A stretch of DNA of 13,704 nt from DATFLS01 sp964413425 (GCA_964413425.1 CAYPST010000110.1:1-13704), one strand, 5' to 3'; numbered from the stretch's first letter, positions 1 through 9,062 are shown. Notes: generated by a model not told the origin, from the letters alone. Numbers and translations: made by a program.

Positions 1-70
1 ATTTACAACCACTATTGGAACTCTTTTTTACTGAGTTTGTGAATTATTCAGGTTATGTGGTTATTACATT

Positions 71-88
71 GAACACACTGAACACACT
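71..88. repeat. Tandem 9-bp repeat (2 copies)
   Basis: The unit gaacacact occurs twice in direct succession. It lies in non-coding sequence with no visible function and may be a chance or slippage duplication. Confidence 0.6.
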
Positions 89-702
89 AAAAGTTGAATT
101 CATAACACATTAGTGCCTGCAAGTATTTCGGAACTGAAAACACCGGATTCGTTAATAAAGCATGTTTCCGGAGAGAAATGGCAATAAAGAGTCCCTACGA
201 TTATTGAACTAAGGAACCACAGAGTGAGGTTGTCGACCACCACCACTTACCCCGATAGATTGGTTGTACTCGCTTAGACTGGCATGCATGAAATCTTACT
301 ACTCTCTACACTTCATGAAAATTTTCGCTCTTGCGAATGAGGCTGCCTGCTCATGCTATAGGCCCTGCTTTCCCGTGTTCCTTACTCCTGACAACGGTTG
401 AGAGATTGTCTGTTTATTGGTATCCGGAAATTTGGTATCCGAGGAATCCGGAGTTCTAACTGCAGCTTTCTTGATTAATTATGAATTTCAATACACATTC
501 TGTATCATATACGAATCATATAGCACCTCACTGACTCGGAATCAAATTAAACCCTCCAATCTGGAACAATTCCCTATTTAATCACATTTTTCTGTTTGAG
601 ATTATTTGCTTGATTCACCCATCAAAAATCATAATTTAGTTTAAACAATTGTACCATTGAAATCGCAGTTATTGCCTGTATATAAGTAACCTATAACTCC
701 GG

Positions 703-730
703 TTGATTAAGCACGAGATTTGAATAAAAA
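703..730 (+). promoter_or_regulatory. Weak candidate promoter of the helicase gene
   Basis: TTGATT (703-708) is followed after 16 bases by TAAAAA (725-730). Each hexamer matches 4 of 6 bases of the sigma-70 consensus. It would give a leader of about 40 bases before the ATG at 779. The region is AT-rich, so chance matches are expected and this is only a candidate. Confidence 0.22.
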
Positions 731-778
731 TTCTCACGCGCGTAGTGTCTCTGTAAGTACACCTATCAGGGAGAGGGG

Positions 779-3700
779 ATGGGCCTCAAACTTTCCGAAG
801 GCCAGGTGATTACGGCGGACTTTTTACCTGAACCGGCCGTGGTCAAAAAATTCGAGCAAAGAAATAATTACAGCATCATTGAATACGTGCTGCAAAAGAG
901 CGGAACCTATAAGGCCCTCAGACTTACCGAGGATCAGCTCGCACAGATTACGGTACTCCAACAGGATTCCCAGGGACAGTTGCGAGATCCGGAGGACTTC
1001 TTTCTCTTTATAGAGGCCAACCGTGTCCGGATGGCCCATCAGTTTGACCCCATGCTGGCCATTAGTACTTCGCAGGTGGATCCTTTGCCCCATCAGATTG
1101 AAGCTGTCTATGACTATGCACTGGAACAGCCCCGACTCCGGTTCATGATTGCGGATGATCCCGGTGCCGGGAAGACTATTATGGCTGGCCTGATTTTGAA
1201 GGAGATGCAATATCGAAGGCTTGCGAAGCGAGTTCTGATCGTCGCGCCTGGTCATTTGAAGTATCAGTGGCAGCGGGAGATGAAGGAGAAGTTCCAGACC
1301 GATTTTCGGCTGGTCGACCGACATGCCATGCGGGCGCATTTTGCCGAAAATGTGTGGGAGGAATATCCGCTCGCCATCACCTCCATTGATTTCCTGAAAC
1401 AGAATGATATCAGGTCCAGTCTGACCAGTGCACGGTGGGATATGATCATCGTGGATGAAGCCCATAAAATGAGTGCGTACGCATACGAAACTTCAAAACA
1501 AAAGAAGATTGATAAAACCCAACGATATCAGGTTGGGGAAATCTTGTCCAGACAAGCGGAACACATGCTGTTCCTGACGGCCACCCCCCATAAAGGCGAT
1601 CCGGAAAACTTTCGTCTGTTCCTGGATCTCTTGCGTCCTGGTTTTTTTTGCCAACGAGGAGTTATTGCGAGAGGCGGTCCATAAAAAGGAAAACCCGGTC
1701 TTCATCCGCCGACTGAAAGAGGATATGAAAAAGTTCGACGGCAGTGATATCTTTCCACCCCGCCAGGTCATCACGGCCACATTTCGTCTCTCTGACCCCG
1801 AAGTAGAACTCTATAATGCCGTCACCTCCTATGTCCGCAACTATTATGACCAGGCGAGGGAAAATCCCCACATCACCTTTGCCATGATGATTTTGCAGCG
1901 CCGGCTGACGTCCAGTGTCTATGCTATCCTGAGCTCTCTCAAGAAACGACGCGGCCGGCTGGAAGAACTGTCCCGATTACCAGAAAAAATCCGGGAAAAC
2001 GAAATTTATGAAGAAGTGAAACATATCGATGTTGATGATCTGGAGGATTTTGCAGAAGATGAGCGGATGAAAATTGAAGAGAAAATGGAACACCTCACTA
2101 TTGCGAATAACATTGATGAGGTCAAAGCAGAAATCCGTCAGGTGGAGAAATTAATTGCGCTGGCAGAGGACGTACAGAGTCAGGAAATCGAGAGCAAACT
2201 CAGAAAGCTGAAGGATGAGATCCTGGAAACACTCCAGGACCGGAAACTGCTGATATTTACCGAACACAAAGATACGCTCCGATATCTTGAGGAGAAGCTG
2301 AACAACTGGGGATACCGGGTTACAACCATCCACGGCGGGATGGATCTTGACCAGCGGATTGAGAAGGAGCGGGAGTTCAGTGAAGATGCCCAAATACTTG
2401 TTGCCACTGAGGCTGCGGGTGAAGGGATCAACCTGCAGTTCTGCTCCCTGATGGTGAATTATGATATCCCCTGGAATCCCAATCGATTGGAACAGCGGAT
2501 GGGCCGGATTCACCGGTACGGACAGGAGTATGAGGTCTTTATCTGGAATCTGGTGACCCGGGACACCCGGGAAGGGCAGATTATGGAGAAGCTGTTCATC
2601 AAGCTGGAACGCATGCGGGAGGAGCTTGGCTCAGATAAGGTGTTTGACATCATTGGCGACGTTATCCCGGGGATAAATTTGAAGCGGCTGCTCCAGGATG
2701 CGGTCTTCAGCCAGCGGCGGATGGAAGAGATTGAAGACACCATCGAACAAGCGGATAAGGAGTCCACAAAGGAGACCCTTGATCGCCTGTTTTTAACCAG
2801 TCTGGCATCGAAGTTTATCGATTACTCTGCGCTGAATAACAAAGCCATCCAGGCGGAAGAACAGCGTCTGGTTCCGGAATACATCCAGGATTTCTTCCTG
2901 CGGGGCTTTTCCAAACTCGGCGGCAGATACTCACGTATTGAATACGGATTCCGAATCGATTTTGTACCGTACGAGATGCGGCAGCTGAGTGAGGATTACT
3001 CGTTCAGAACTTCCAATGGGAAAGTGTATCGGGAGTACAAGCGAATTACCTTTGATAAAGCAGTGGCCAGAAAAAGGGCCAAATACGAACTCATTACCCC
3101 GGGCCATCCCCTGCTGGAGGCGTTTAATGAAGTCGTCTTGCAGCAGTTTACCGATGGTGCACAATCCAGGGTTTTATTCACGGATCCTGAAGGGCATCGG
3201 GAAGGGATCCTGTGGTTTGTGAAGGGGAGTGTACAGGATGGAACAGGGGCAACGGCCGGCGAACGGATCTTTTGCCTCCATCAGGAAGATCACTCCATCA
3301 GAAAAATCAATCCGTCGGTTCTCTGGGATCTGGAGCCAGTTTCAAATGGGGAGATACCTGAGCATGCTGCCGAATTGTCGGAAAATACAGAGGCGATGGA
3401 AGGTTATTTATTTGATGAGTTGCTCTTTCCGTACAAATCGGAAATAGAGGACAGGCGGAGGCAGCGGACCCATATTAAGAGACGCTATGGCCTGAGGTCC
3501 CTGGATTATCTGATTTCCGAATCTAACCAGAAACTGATGGAGTACGAGACACGCGCCCAGGACGGCGAGTATATGAAGCTGGCTATTCAGCGGGAGGAAC
3601 GACGCAGGGAGGAATATGAGCATAGACGGAAAGAATTGGAAAAGGAAATCCAGCTGGAGAGCAATATTACGGTAATGGAACCTGAAATTTTAGGCACAGT

Positions 3701-4169
3701 GGTCTTCGTGGAATCTGCCGGAGAGGAAAAGCCTGAAAAAGGACCTGAATCCGCCAGCGTTCCTGCCGGCGACACAGATCCGGAAGAACGAAAGGAAATC
3801 GAACTGATTGGGATGGAAACCGCCAGGCAGTATGAGATTAAGGAGGGGTGGACGCCTGAGGATGTTTCGGAGGCGGAACACGGGGGCTTTGATATCCGGT
3901 CGGTCAAAATTGATGAGGTCGGTGGAATAGCAGATGTCCGGTATATTGAAGTGAAAGCACGAGCTGAATCCGGTGCTATTCGGCTGACAGCGAACGAGTG
4001 GAAAAAAGCCCGGCATTTCGGGGAAAAATACTGGCTCTACATAGTGACCATGAGCAAAACAGATAAAATTGAGCTGACTCGAATACAAAATCCGGCGTCT
4101 CATTTTATTGAAGAAGAGGATATCTTTGCCACGGGATTCATAATTCCGGAAGAGAAGTGGCGGTTGTGA
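779..4169 (+). pseudogene. SNF2-family helicase with C-terminal DUF3883 domain, frameshifted at T8
   Basis: This is a superfamily 2 (SNF2/RapA-like) DNA-dependent ATPase, probably the translocating effector of the locus. The ATG at 779 is preceded by AGGGAG (768-773). Residues 126-133 are Walker A (DDPGAGKT), 226-229 the DEAH box, and 267-273 motif III (TATPHKG). The first frame then leaves the family at a run of eight T (1642-1649) and stops at 1682-1684. The remainder continues one base over, in a frame open from a TTG at 1665 to the stop at 4167-4169. With seven T the junction reads GFFANEELLREAV and the protein is 1129 aa. In that numbering there is a charged coiled-coil insertion between the two helicase lobes, motif V at 542-551 (ATEAAGEGIN) and motif VI at 572-579 (QRMGRIHR). 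A DUF3883 domain at the C-terminus carries GFD1038 and IE1057VK, a PD-(D/E)xK-like arrangement. Nuclease activity is inferred. Sequencing error, true inactivation or transcript slippage could each explain the break. Confidence 0.9.
1642..1649 (+). repeat. T8 homopolymer at the helicase frame break
   Basis: Eight consecutive T follow one G and precede GCC. Reading with seven T joins the two helicase frames without losing any family residue. The run is long enough for polymerase slippage in replication or transcription, and also for a homopolymer sequencing error. Downstream, GAGGAG (1656-1661) lies just before the TTG at 1665, so weak internal initiation of the second half is conceivable. Confidence 0.85.
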
Positions 4170-4266
4170 GCGGATCATTCGTACCAATGTATCGCTGACC
4201 GCAAGTATTGACAACATAGCCGGTTGATTCACGTATCATTTCTGCGTAAAGTTATGCCAAGGGAGT

Positions 4267-4281
4267 GAAATGAGAGTAATG
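4267..4281 (+). repeat. 15-bp pre-gene repeat, copy 1
   Basis: GAAATGAGAGTAATG lies just before the ATPase start. It matches 14 of 15 bases of the sequence at 9082-9096, before the nucleotidyltransferase gene. It contains two ATG codons; the first opens a five-codon minigene (4270-4287) that overlaps the ATPase start codon at 4284. Confidence 0.5.
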
Positions 4282-4475
4282 AAATGATAAGCCTTATCGA
4301 AGCCTTACATTACCGCTGTCTGCGATACATAAAACAACCCATGCGCAGGTTTCATATCCTGGTTGGACCGAACGCCAGCGGGAAGAGTACATTTCTGGAT
4401 GTCATCCGGTTTCTTGGGGACTTAATTCAGCCGGAAGGAGTTGAGGCTGCAATTCGAACACGCTCCCAGAATTGG

Positions 4476-4478
4476 TAG
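4476..4478 (+). other. In-frame amber codon inside the ATPase gene
   Basis: The TAG interrupts a reading frame that is open and family-like on both sides. A G-to-T change from GAG explains it. TAG is the normal terminator of the HigB (9968-9970) and DUF499 (13595-13597) genes, so general reassignment is unlikely. Confidence 0.85.
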
Positions 4479-5363
4479 GATCTGGTTTGGATGTATCGGG
4501 ATGGATTTTTTGAACTGGCAATTGAAGCGACGATTCCAGAAGATAAAAAGCCGTTATTAAAAGATCCGTCCTGGGAAACCTGCCGATACCAGGTGCGAAT
4601 CGGCCAGCAAACACCTGATGAGCCCGTGGGTATTATTTCAGAAACCCTGTTTTTGAAACATAAAGAGAATGCAGAGCCCCGGCAACAATCGTTTTTCCAG
4701 GAATTCAAGGAGGCGCCTGAGACGATATGTCACAGAACAGGCAAAGTGGGGACCAAGGCAGTGGTCAATAAGGTACCGGGCGGAAATGACAACTTTTATG
4801 ATGAGACGGGCGCCGGCTGGGATCACGCCTTTAAGCTGGGGAATCAGAAGTCCGCATTGGCAAATTTGCCGGAAGATGAGACAAAGTTTCCGGTGTCTAC
4901 TTGGTTTAAGCGGGTTTTATTGAGTGGCATAGAGTTTTTGCATCTGGATAGTGAGACCATGCGCCGTCCAAGTCCACCGGGAAAAGGGACCACCTTTCGT
5001 CCTGACGGCTCAAATCTTCCCTGGGTAATCAGGGATTTAAGAGAAAAAGTGCCGAAGCAATTTGAGCAGTGGCTGGATCATATTCGGACGGCACTCCCTG
5101 ATATTACAAGTGTGAAAACAGTCATTAGATCAGAAGATCGCCATTGCTATTTGCAAGTTCATTACGCCTCCGGACTGAAAGTCCCTTCATGGGGATTATC
5201 AGACGGTACACTACGAATGTTTGCATTGACCCTCCTGCCGTATCTTCCTGATCTCAGGGGAGTGTATCTAATCGAGGAACCTGAGAACGGAATTCATCCC
5301 CGAGCAGTTGAGACGGTGTATGAGTCGATTTCTTCGGTATATAATGCCCAGGTGCTGACTGCC

Positions 5364-5375
5364 ACTCACTCACTC
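5364..5375 (+). repeat. (ACTC)3 tetranucleotide repeat with frameshift
   Basis: Three copies of ACTC lie at the codons for the conserved THS motif after Walker B. Two copies give an intact frame (A-T-H-S-P-V); three shift it and end translation at 5399. This is a classic slipped-strand duplication. Confidence 0.85.
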
Positions 5376-5544
5376 TCCCGTCCTGTTGCGCGCTGCTGAA
5401 CTGGATGAGTTGCTCTGTCTGGCCCACGATCCGGACCGAGGGACAGATATTGTTTTCGGTTCAGAACATCCCAGGTTGAAAAATTGGCAGCGAGAGACGG
5501 ATTTGGGTACGTTATTCGCTGGCGGTGTGCTCGGATAACGGTGC

Positions 5545-6174
5545 ATGGATGACGATGTAAAAGACCTGGTGGTGTTGGCAGCAGCAGATAAACAGATGGA
5601 ATATGCACTCAAAGGGATTATCAGCCGGCACCAATCCATTGGTATTCGGCAATTGGATGTAGAATATTATCGTCACCCTCACAGTGATCCTGGCTGCAGA
5701 AATGAAGCGGAGAAGTTTCTTCGGCCTTTTCATCAGGATTTTGCACATGCTCTGATTGTATTCGACTATCATGGATCAGGTCAGCCGGATCTCCCGGCTG
5801 AAGACCTGGAAGTAGATATCGAGGAAAGAATGAGAAGATCCGGTTGGGAGACTCGTGCCCGTTGTGTAGTCATCGAGCCAGAACTTGAAGTGTGGGTCTG
5901 GAGTGATTCTCCCGAAGTGGATAGATGCCTTGAATGGGAGAGACAGACATCACTGAGACAGTGGCTGGAGGAGAAAGGCTATTGGGAAGCGAATGCAGAG
6001 AAACCTCGGCAGCCAAAGGAGGCGCTCGAGCAGGTGCTTCATGAGGTTAGGCTCCCCCGGTCTTCCTCACGGTTCCAGAAACTTGCGGAAAGCGTGAGTC
6101 TGCGACGCTGTAATGACAGAGCTTTTCTTAAACTGCGCCGGACGCTTCGGGAGTGGTTTCCCAGAGAGAATTGA
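5545..6174 (+). CDS. TOPRIM/DUF4276-like partner of the ATPase
   Basis: I do not recognise a named family with certainty. The 209-aa protein has the pattern of TOPRIM-like proteins that accompany OLD/PARIS-type ATPases: an N-terminal beta strand with LVVLAAAD15, a middle VFDYHGSG (72-79, D74), and an acidic motif IEPELEVWVWSD (110-121, E111/E113/E115), like the EPEfEaW stretch of DUF4276 proteins. The C-terminal 60 residues are basic. No membrane segment or signal peptide is visible. The ATG lies 6 bases after the restored end of the ATPase frame with little Shine-Dalgarno signal, which suggests translational coupling; the ATPase frameshift would uncouple it. It is probably a nuclease or effector held by the ATPase, but this is inference. 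The frame is intact although its partner is broken. Confidence 0.6.
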   Translation: MDDDVKDLVVLAAADKQMEYALKGIISRHQSIGIRQLDVEYYRHPHSDPGCRNEAEKFLRPFHQDFAHALIVFDYHGSGQPDLPAEDLEVDIEERMRRSGWETRARCVVIEPELEVWVWSDSPEVDRCLEWERQTSLRQWLEEKGYWEANAEKPRQPKEALEQVLHEVRLPRSSSRFQKLAESVSLRRCNDRAFLKLRRTLREWFPREN

Positions 6175-6242
6175 TGAAGGATTTATAGGTAACGAATTGC
6201 TACTGCTGTCAGCGGAATGGATTGCCAACATATAAGGATACC

Positions 6243-9062
6243 ATGCAACGCAAATTCATCGAATATGACCTCCCGCTGGCCGAAATCTCCGAACAGTCCG
6301 CCCGGGAAAAGAACATCCGGCACGGACATCCGTCGACCCTGCACATCTGGTGGGCGCGTCGTCCGCTGGCCGCTTCCCGGGCAACTGCCCTGGCTGCGTT
6401 GCTTGATGATCCCGGCGAAGAAAATCCGGAAAAACGGAAGGAAATCTACGAACTCATCAAAAAGATCGTCCCCTGGGACGCGGTGAAAAACGGGAATGAT
6501 GAAAATATCAGGAAAGCGCAGGAACTGATAAAAAAACAATACGGTAGTACTCCGCCAAAAGTACTGGATCCTTTTGCCGGCGGAGGCTCTATTCCATTAG
6601 AGGCCTTACGACTTGGTTGTGACACGTATGCCAGTGATTACAACCCGGTGGCGGTGTTCATTGAAAAAGCCACCCTGGAATGGCCCCAGAAGTTTGGCAT
6701 CGAAGTGGAATTGCCGGATGTACTCGTTGCAGATGAGGAAGAAGAAAACCTCTTTGGAAAGGATGGTCGGAAGAAGAAAGTCAACCTCCTGGCTTTCATG
6801 GTGGAACGCTGGGCGAATAAAATACTGGAAGAGGCGAACTCTGAAATTGGTCAGTTTTATCCCGAAGAGAGTTTGGAGAGTGTGGCGTTTGCCGGTGGAG
6901 GCATTGAACATAAAAATGGCTGGATCCCGGTGGGCTACCTCTGGTCCAGGACCATCCCCTGCCAGAATCCATCCTGCGGTGTCGAGATCTCGTTGATACG
7001 GCAGTTCTGGCTGGCCAAAAAGAAGAACAAGCACGTGGCTTATCGTCCGATGGTGGACTATGAGGCTAAACAGGTGGATTTTGAGCTGCTGGAAGGTGAA
7101 GCGTTGACACAGGCGCAGACTAATGGCTTTGATCCCGCTGCTGGCACCGTCTCCCGAGCCAACGCCTCCTGTCCGGTGTGCAGCCAGGTTACCCGGGCGA
7201 ACCAGGTGCGGCAGCTGGCCCAGGACGGACAGATGGGGCAGAGGATGGTAGCGGTGGTGCTGCACCACCCGGATGAGACTGGCAAGCGGTACCGGCTGGC
7301 CACCCAACAAGATGTGGACGTATTTGAAGCCGCAAAAGAATACCTGGAGCAGAAAATAGCCGGGTGGCCGTATCTGGAAAGTCCGCTGCCAGATGAAAAG
7401 ATGCCACAAGTTGGAACACTAGGTTTCCGGGTCAATCGATATGGTATGACTCAATGGAAAGACCTATTCAACCCCCGGCAGCAGCTGGCCCTGGTGACGT
7501 TTCTGGAAAAAATCAGGGAGGTGAAAAAGGATATCGCTGCCGATTGTGTATCAATTCCAAACATTGAAGACAAAAAAATATCTGGTGACGAATTAACGGC
7601 AGCGATAATGGGGTATCTGGCGATTAACCTGAATATGCACTGTGCTTTCAATAATAACAGTGCAAGGTGGGAAAATACTTCAGAGGCAATAAAGCATCTA
7701 TATTCAAGACAGGCTTTGCCAATGATGTGGGATTATGTTGAGGTGAATTCATTTAGTGGGTCTTCTGGTACTATGGAATCTGGCATGCCATACTATATAA
7801 AATTCATTGATTTTGCCTCAAATTTATCCTCTGCAGAAACTAAAATTATAAATCAAACTTCAATGGATTTACAATTTGATGATAATTATCTGGATGCTGT
7901 TCTGACGGATCCGCCCTATTATGACAATGTGCCGTACGCAGCGCTGTCCGATTTCTTCTACGTTTGGTTGAAGCGAGCTCTCGGGGAAGAGTTACCGGGG
8001 TTATTTGCCACACCGGTGGTTCCCAAATCCGACGAAGCGATTATGGAACCCACTCGTCATCAAACCAAAACTGGTGCGAAGGCTTTTTTCGAGGACATGC
8101 TCTCCAGTTCCTTTCAGGAGATGCACCGGGTGTTGAAACCGGAGGGTGTTGCCGTGATCGTCTATGCCCATAAGACCACCGAAGGCTGGGAGACCATGCT
8201 GAACGGATTAGTGAAAGCTGGATTTGTGGTCACTGGGTCCTGGCCGGTGCATACGGAGATGAAATCCCGGCTCCGGGCGGCTCAGTCGGCGGCACTGGCA
8301 TCGTCAATCTACATGGTCTGCCGGAAAACCCGGCGGGAGCCGGTGGGGTTCTGGAACGATATCCGGGGGCAGGTGAAATCCCGGGTGGAATCAAAACTGG
8401 AGCAGTTCTGGCAGGAGGGTATCGCAGGCGGGGACTTCTTCATCAGCGGCATCGGTCCGGGGATGGAGACATTCTCACAATACGAAAAGGTGGAAACCTA
8501 TGACGGCCGGGAGATCACCGTGGCGGAGCTCCTGCAGTACATCCGGTCCATTGCCACGGACTTTCTGGTGCACCGGCTGTTGAGAGACGCTTCCACCGAA
8601 TCCATCGACAAGGAAGCCCAGTTTTACCTCACCTACAGGTGGACGTTTCTGGATAACAAAGTGGAATACGACGATGCCCGGAAGATCGCCAGTGCGGAAG
8701 GGATTGACCTGGAAAAGATGGCAAAGGGTAACGGATTTGTAAAGAAAACCACTAAATATATCCAGGTGTACGGGCCCCAAAAACGCAAAGATTTAAAACC
8801 GGCCAAACAGATGAATATGGTGGATTCTATGCATATGGCCTGTCGTCTCTGGGAACAAAATAAGAGGGAAGAACTCAATACGCTCCTGTCTGAAACCGGT
8901 TATGCGCAGAGTAACGCATTCTGGCAGTTCTGCCAGGCAGTGGCGGAATGCTTCGAGAACGGGAACAAGGAGAAACAGCTCCTGGAGGGGTTGCTCCTGG
9001 GGAAGGAGCGGTATGCCAAAGAAGCGAAATCATCCTCAAGCCAGATGGAGCTGGGGATATAA
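6243..9062 (+). CDS. DUF1156-containing N6-adenine/N4-cytosine DNA methyltransferase (COG1743-like)
   Basis: This large amino-methyltransferase probably marks host DNA. It is 939 aa from the ATG at 6243, chosen because AAGGA (6234-6238) precedes it and the DUF1156 domain begins at once (FIEYDLPLAEIS, then SAREKNIRHGHPSTLHIWWARRPLA). A TTG seven codons upstream (6222) is possible but less likely. SAM-binding motif I is DPFAGGGS (109-116) and the catalytic motif IV is DPPYY (556-560), typical of N6-adenine or N4-cytosine methylases. Between them lies a probable zinc ribbon (C240, C245, C310, C313). The C-terminal half has LKPEGVAVIVYAHKT and a long tail, perhaps for target recognition or partner contact. 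It is intact, unlike its neighbours. Codons for roughly residues 440-552 (7561-7900) are strikingly AT-rich, about 35% GC by hand count against about 60% nearby, suggesting a recombined segment. The modified base and site cannot be read from sequence. Confidence 0.93.
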   Translation: MQRKFIEYDLPLAEISEQSAREKNIRHGHPSTLHIWWARRPLAASRATALAALLDDPGEENPEKRKEIYELIKKIVPWDAVKNGNDENIRKAQELIKKQYGSTPPKVLDPFAGGGSIPLEALRLGCDTYASDYNPVAVFIEKATLEWPQKFGIEVELPDVLVADEEEENLFGKDGRKKKVNLLAFMVERWANKILEEANSEIGQFYPEESLESVAFAGGGIEHKNGWIPVGYLWSRTIPCQNPSCGVEISLIRQFWLAKKKNKHVAYRPMVDYEAKQVDFELLEGEALTQAQTNGFDPAAGTVSRANASCPVCSQVTRANQVRQLAQDGQMGQRMVAVVLHHPDETGKRYRLATQQDVDVFEAAKEYLEQKIAGWPYLESPLPDEKMPQVGTLGFRVNRYGMTQWKDLFNPRQQLALVTFLEKIREVKKDIAADCVSIPNIEDKKISGDELTAAIMGYLAINLNMHCAFNNNSARWENTSEAIKHLYSRQALPMMWDYVEVNSFSGSSGTMESGMPYYIKFIDFASNLSSAETKIINQTSMDLQFDDNYLDAVLTDPPYYDNVPYAALSDFFYVWLKRALGEELPGLFATPVVPKSDEAIMEPTRHQTKTGAKAFFEDMLSSSFQEMHRVLKPEGVAVIVYAHKTTEGWETMLNGLVKAGFVVTGSWPVHTEMKSRLRAAQSAALASSIYMVCRKTRREPVGFWNDIRGQVKSRVESKLEQFWQEGIAGGDFFISGIGPGMETFSQYEKVETYDGREITVAELLQYIRSIATDFLVHRLLRDASTESIDKEAQFYLTYRWTFLDNKVEYDDARKIASAEGIDLEKMAKGNGFVKKTTKYIQVYGPQKRKDLKPAKQMNMVDSMHMACRLWEQNKREELNTLLSETGYAQSNAFWQFCQAVAECFENGNKEKQLLEGLLLGKERYAKEAKSSSSQMELGI
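7561..7900 (+). other. AT-rich block inside the methylase gene
   Basis: Hand counting gives about 120 G+C in 340 bases (35%), against 68% in 7201-7260 and 58% in 8341-8400 of the same gene. The reading frame is unbroken and the block ends just before the DPPY motif. A recombination tract from a more AT-rich homologue is the simplest reading. Confidence 0.6.

Larger units (their letters stand above)
1..778. other. AT-rich intergenic leader without recognisable gene
   Basis: I find no coding region here that I can support on either strand: the open stretches are short and match no family I know. The sequence is clearly more AT-rich than the genes that follow. It contains a perfect tandem 9-mer (gaacacact twice, 71-88) and a 10-base direct repeat ttggtatccg at 417-426 and 432-441. 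The stretch around 230-420 is somewhat richer in GC and could be a decayed mobile-element or gene remnant, but I cannot identify it. No tRNA or CRISPR-like pattern was seen. The last 80 bases should hold the promoter and leader of the helicase gene. Confidence 0.6.
4284..5538 (+). pseudogene. AAA/ABC-type (RecF/SMC-like) ATPase, broken by amber stop and 4-bp frameshift
   Basis: This is an ATP-binding protein of the AAA_15/AAA_21 (ABC-type P-loop) kind, as found in OLD- and PARIS-like defence pairs. Residues 28-36 form Walker A (GPNASGKST). An in-frame TAG sits at codon 65 (4476-4478), in RSQNW-stop-DLVW. The same frame then continues for some 300 codons with the signature LSDG (305-308), Walker B LIEEPENGIHP (E331, E332) and the switch region TATHS. 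At (ACTC)3, 5364-5375, the frame is lost and stops at 5397-5399. Removing one ACTC unit restores THSPVLLRAAELDELL and runs to TAA at 5536-5538, giving about 416 codons. That end lies 6 bases before the next gene, as expected for a coupled pair. TAG is one substitution from GAG (Glu), which fits the charged context. Two independent lesions make a functional product unlikely unless there is suppression. ATPase identity is sure; partner and role are inferred. Confidence 0.85.

Noticed and set aside
71..88. Start of a CRISPR or other repeat array
   Set aside because: Only two 9-bp units with no spacers; nothing periodic follows.
824..1465. 213-codon open frame on the minus strand inside the helicase gene
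   Set aside because: It lies wholly opposite the conserved helicase motifs, has no family resemblance or ribosome binding site, and is a shadow of biased codon use.
1665..4169. Second helicase half as an independent gene starting at TTG 1665
   Set aside because: The family sequence continues upstream of the TTG to the T8 run in the same frame (GFFANEELL), so the natural protein is one continuous helicase. Internal initiation is possible but not the native start.
4208..4239. TTGACA (4208-4213) with TATCAT (4234-4239) as a promoter for the ATPase gene
   Set aside because: The spacer is 20 bases, too long for a usual sigma-70 promoter, and no acceptable -10 lies at 16-18 bases. The -35 match alone is not enough.
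4476..4478. Genome-wide reassignment of TAG (for example pyrrolysine)
   Set aside because: TAG ends the HigB and DUF499 genes at sensible family lengths, and the local context fits a plain GAG to TAG mutation.
6606..7409. 267-codon minus-strand open frame within the methylase gene
   Set aside because: Antisense to a clearly conserved methylase region; composition is phenylalanine/histidine/leucine-rich shadow sequence with no recognisable domain.
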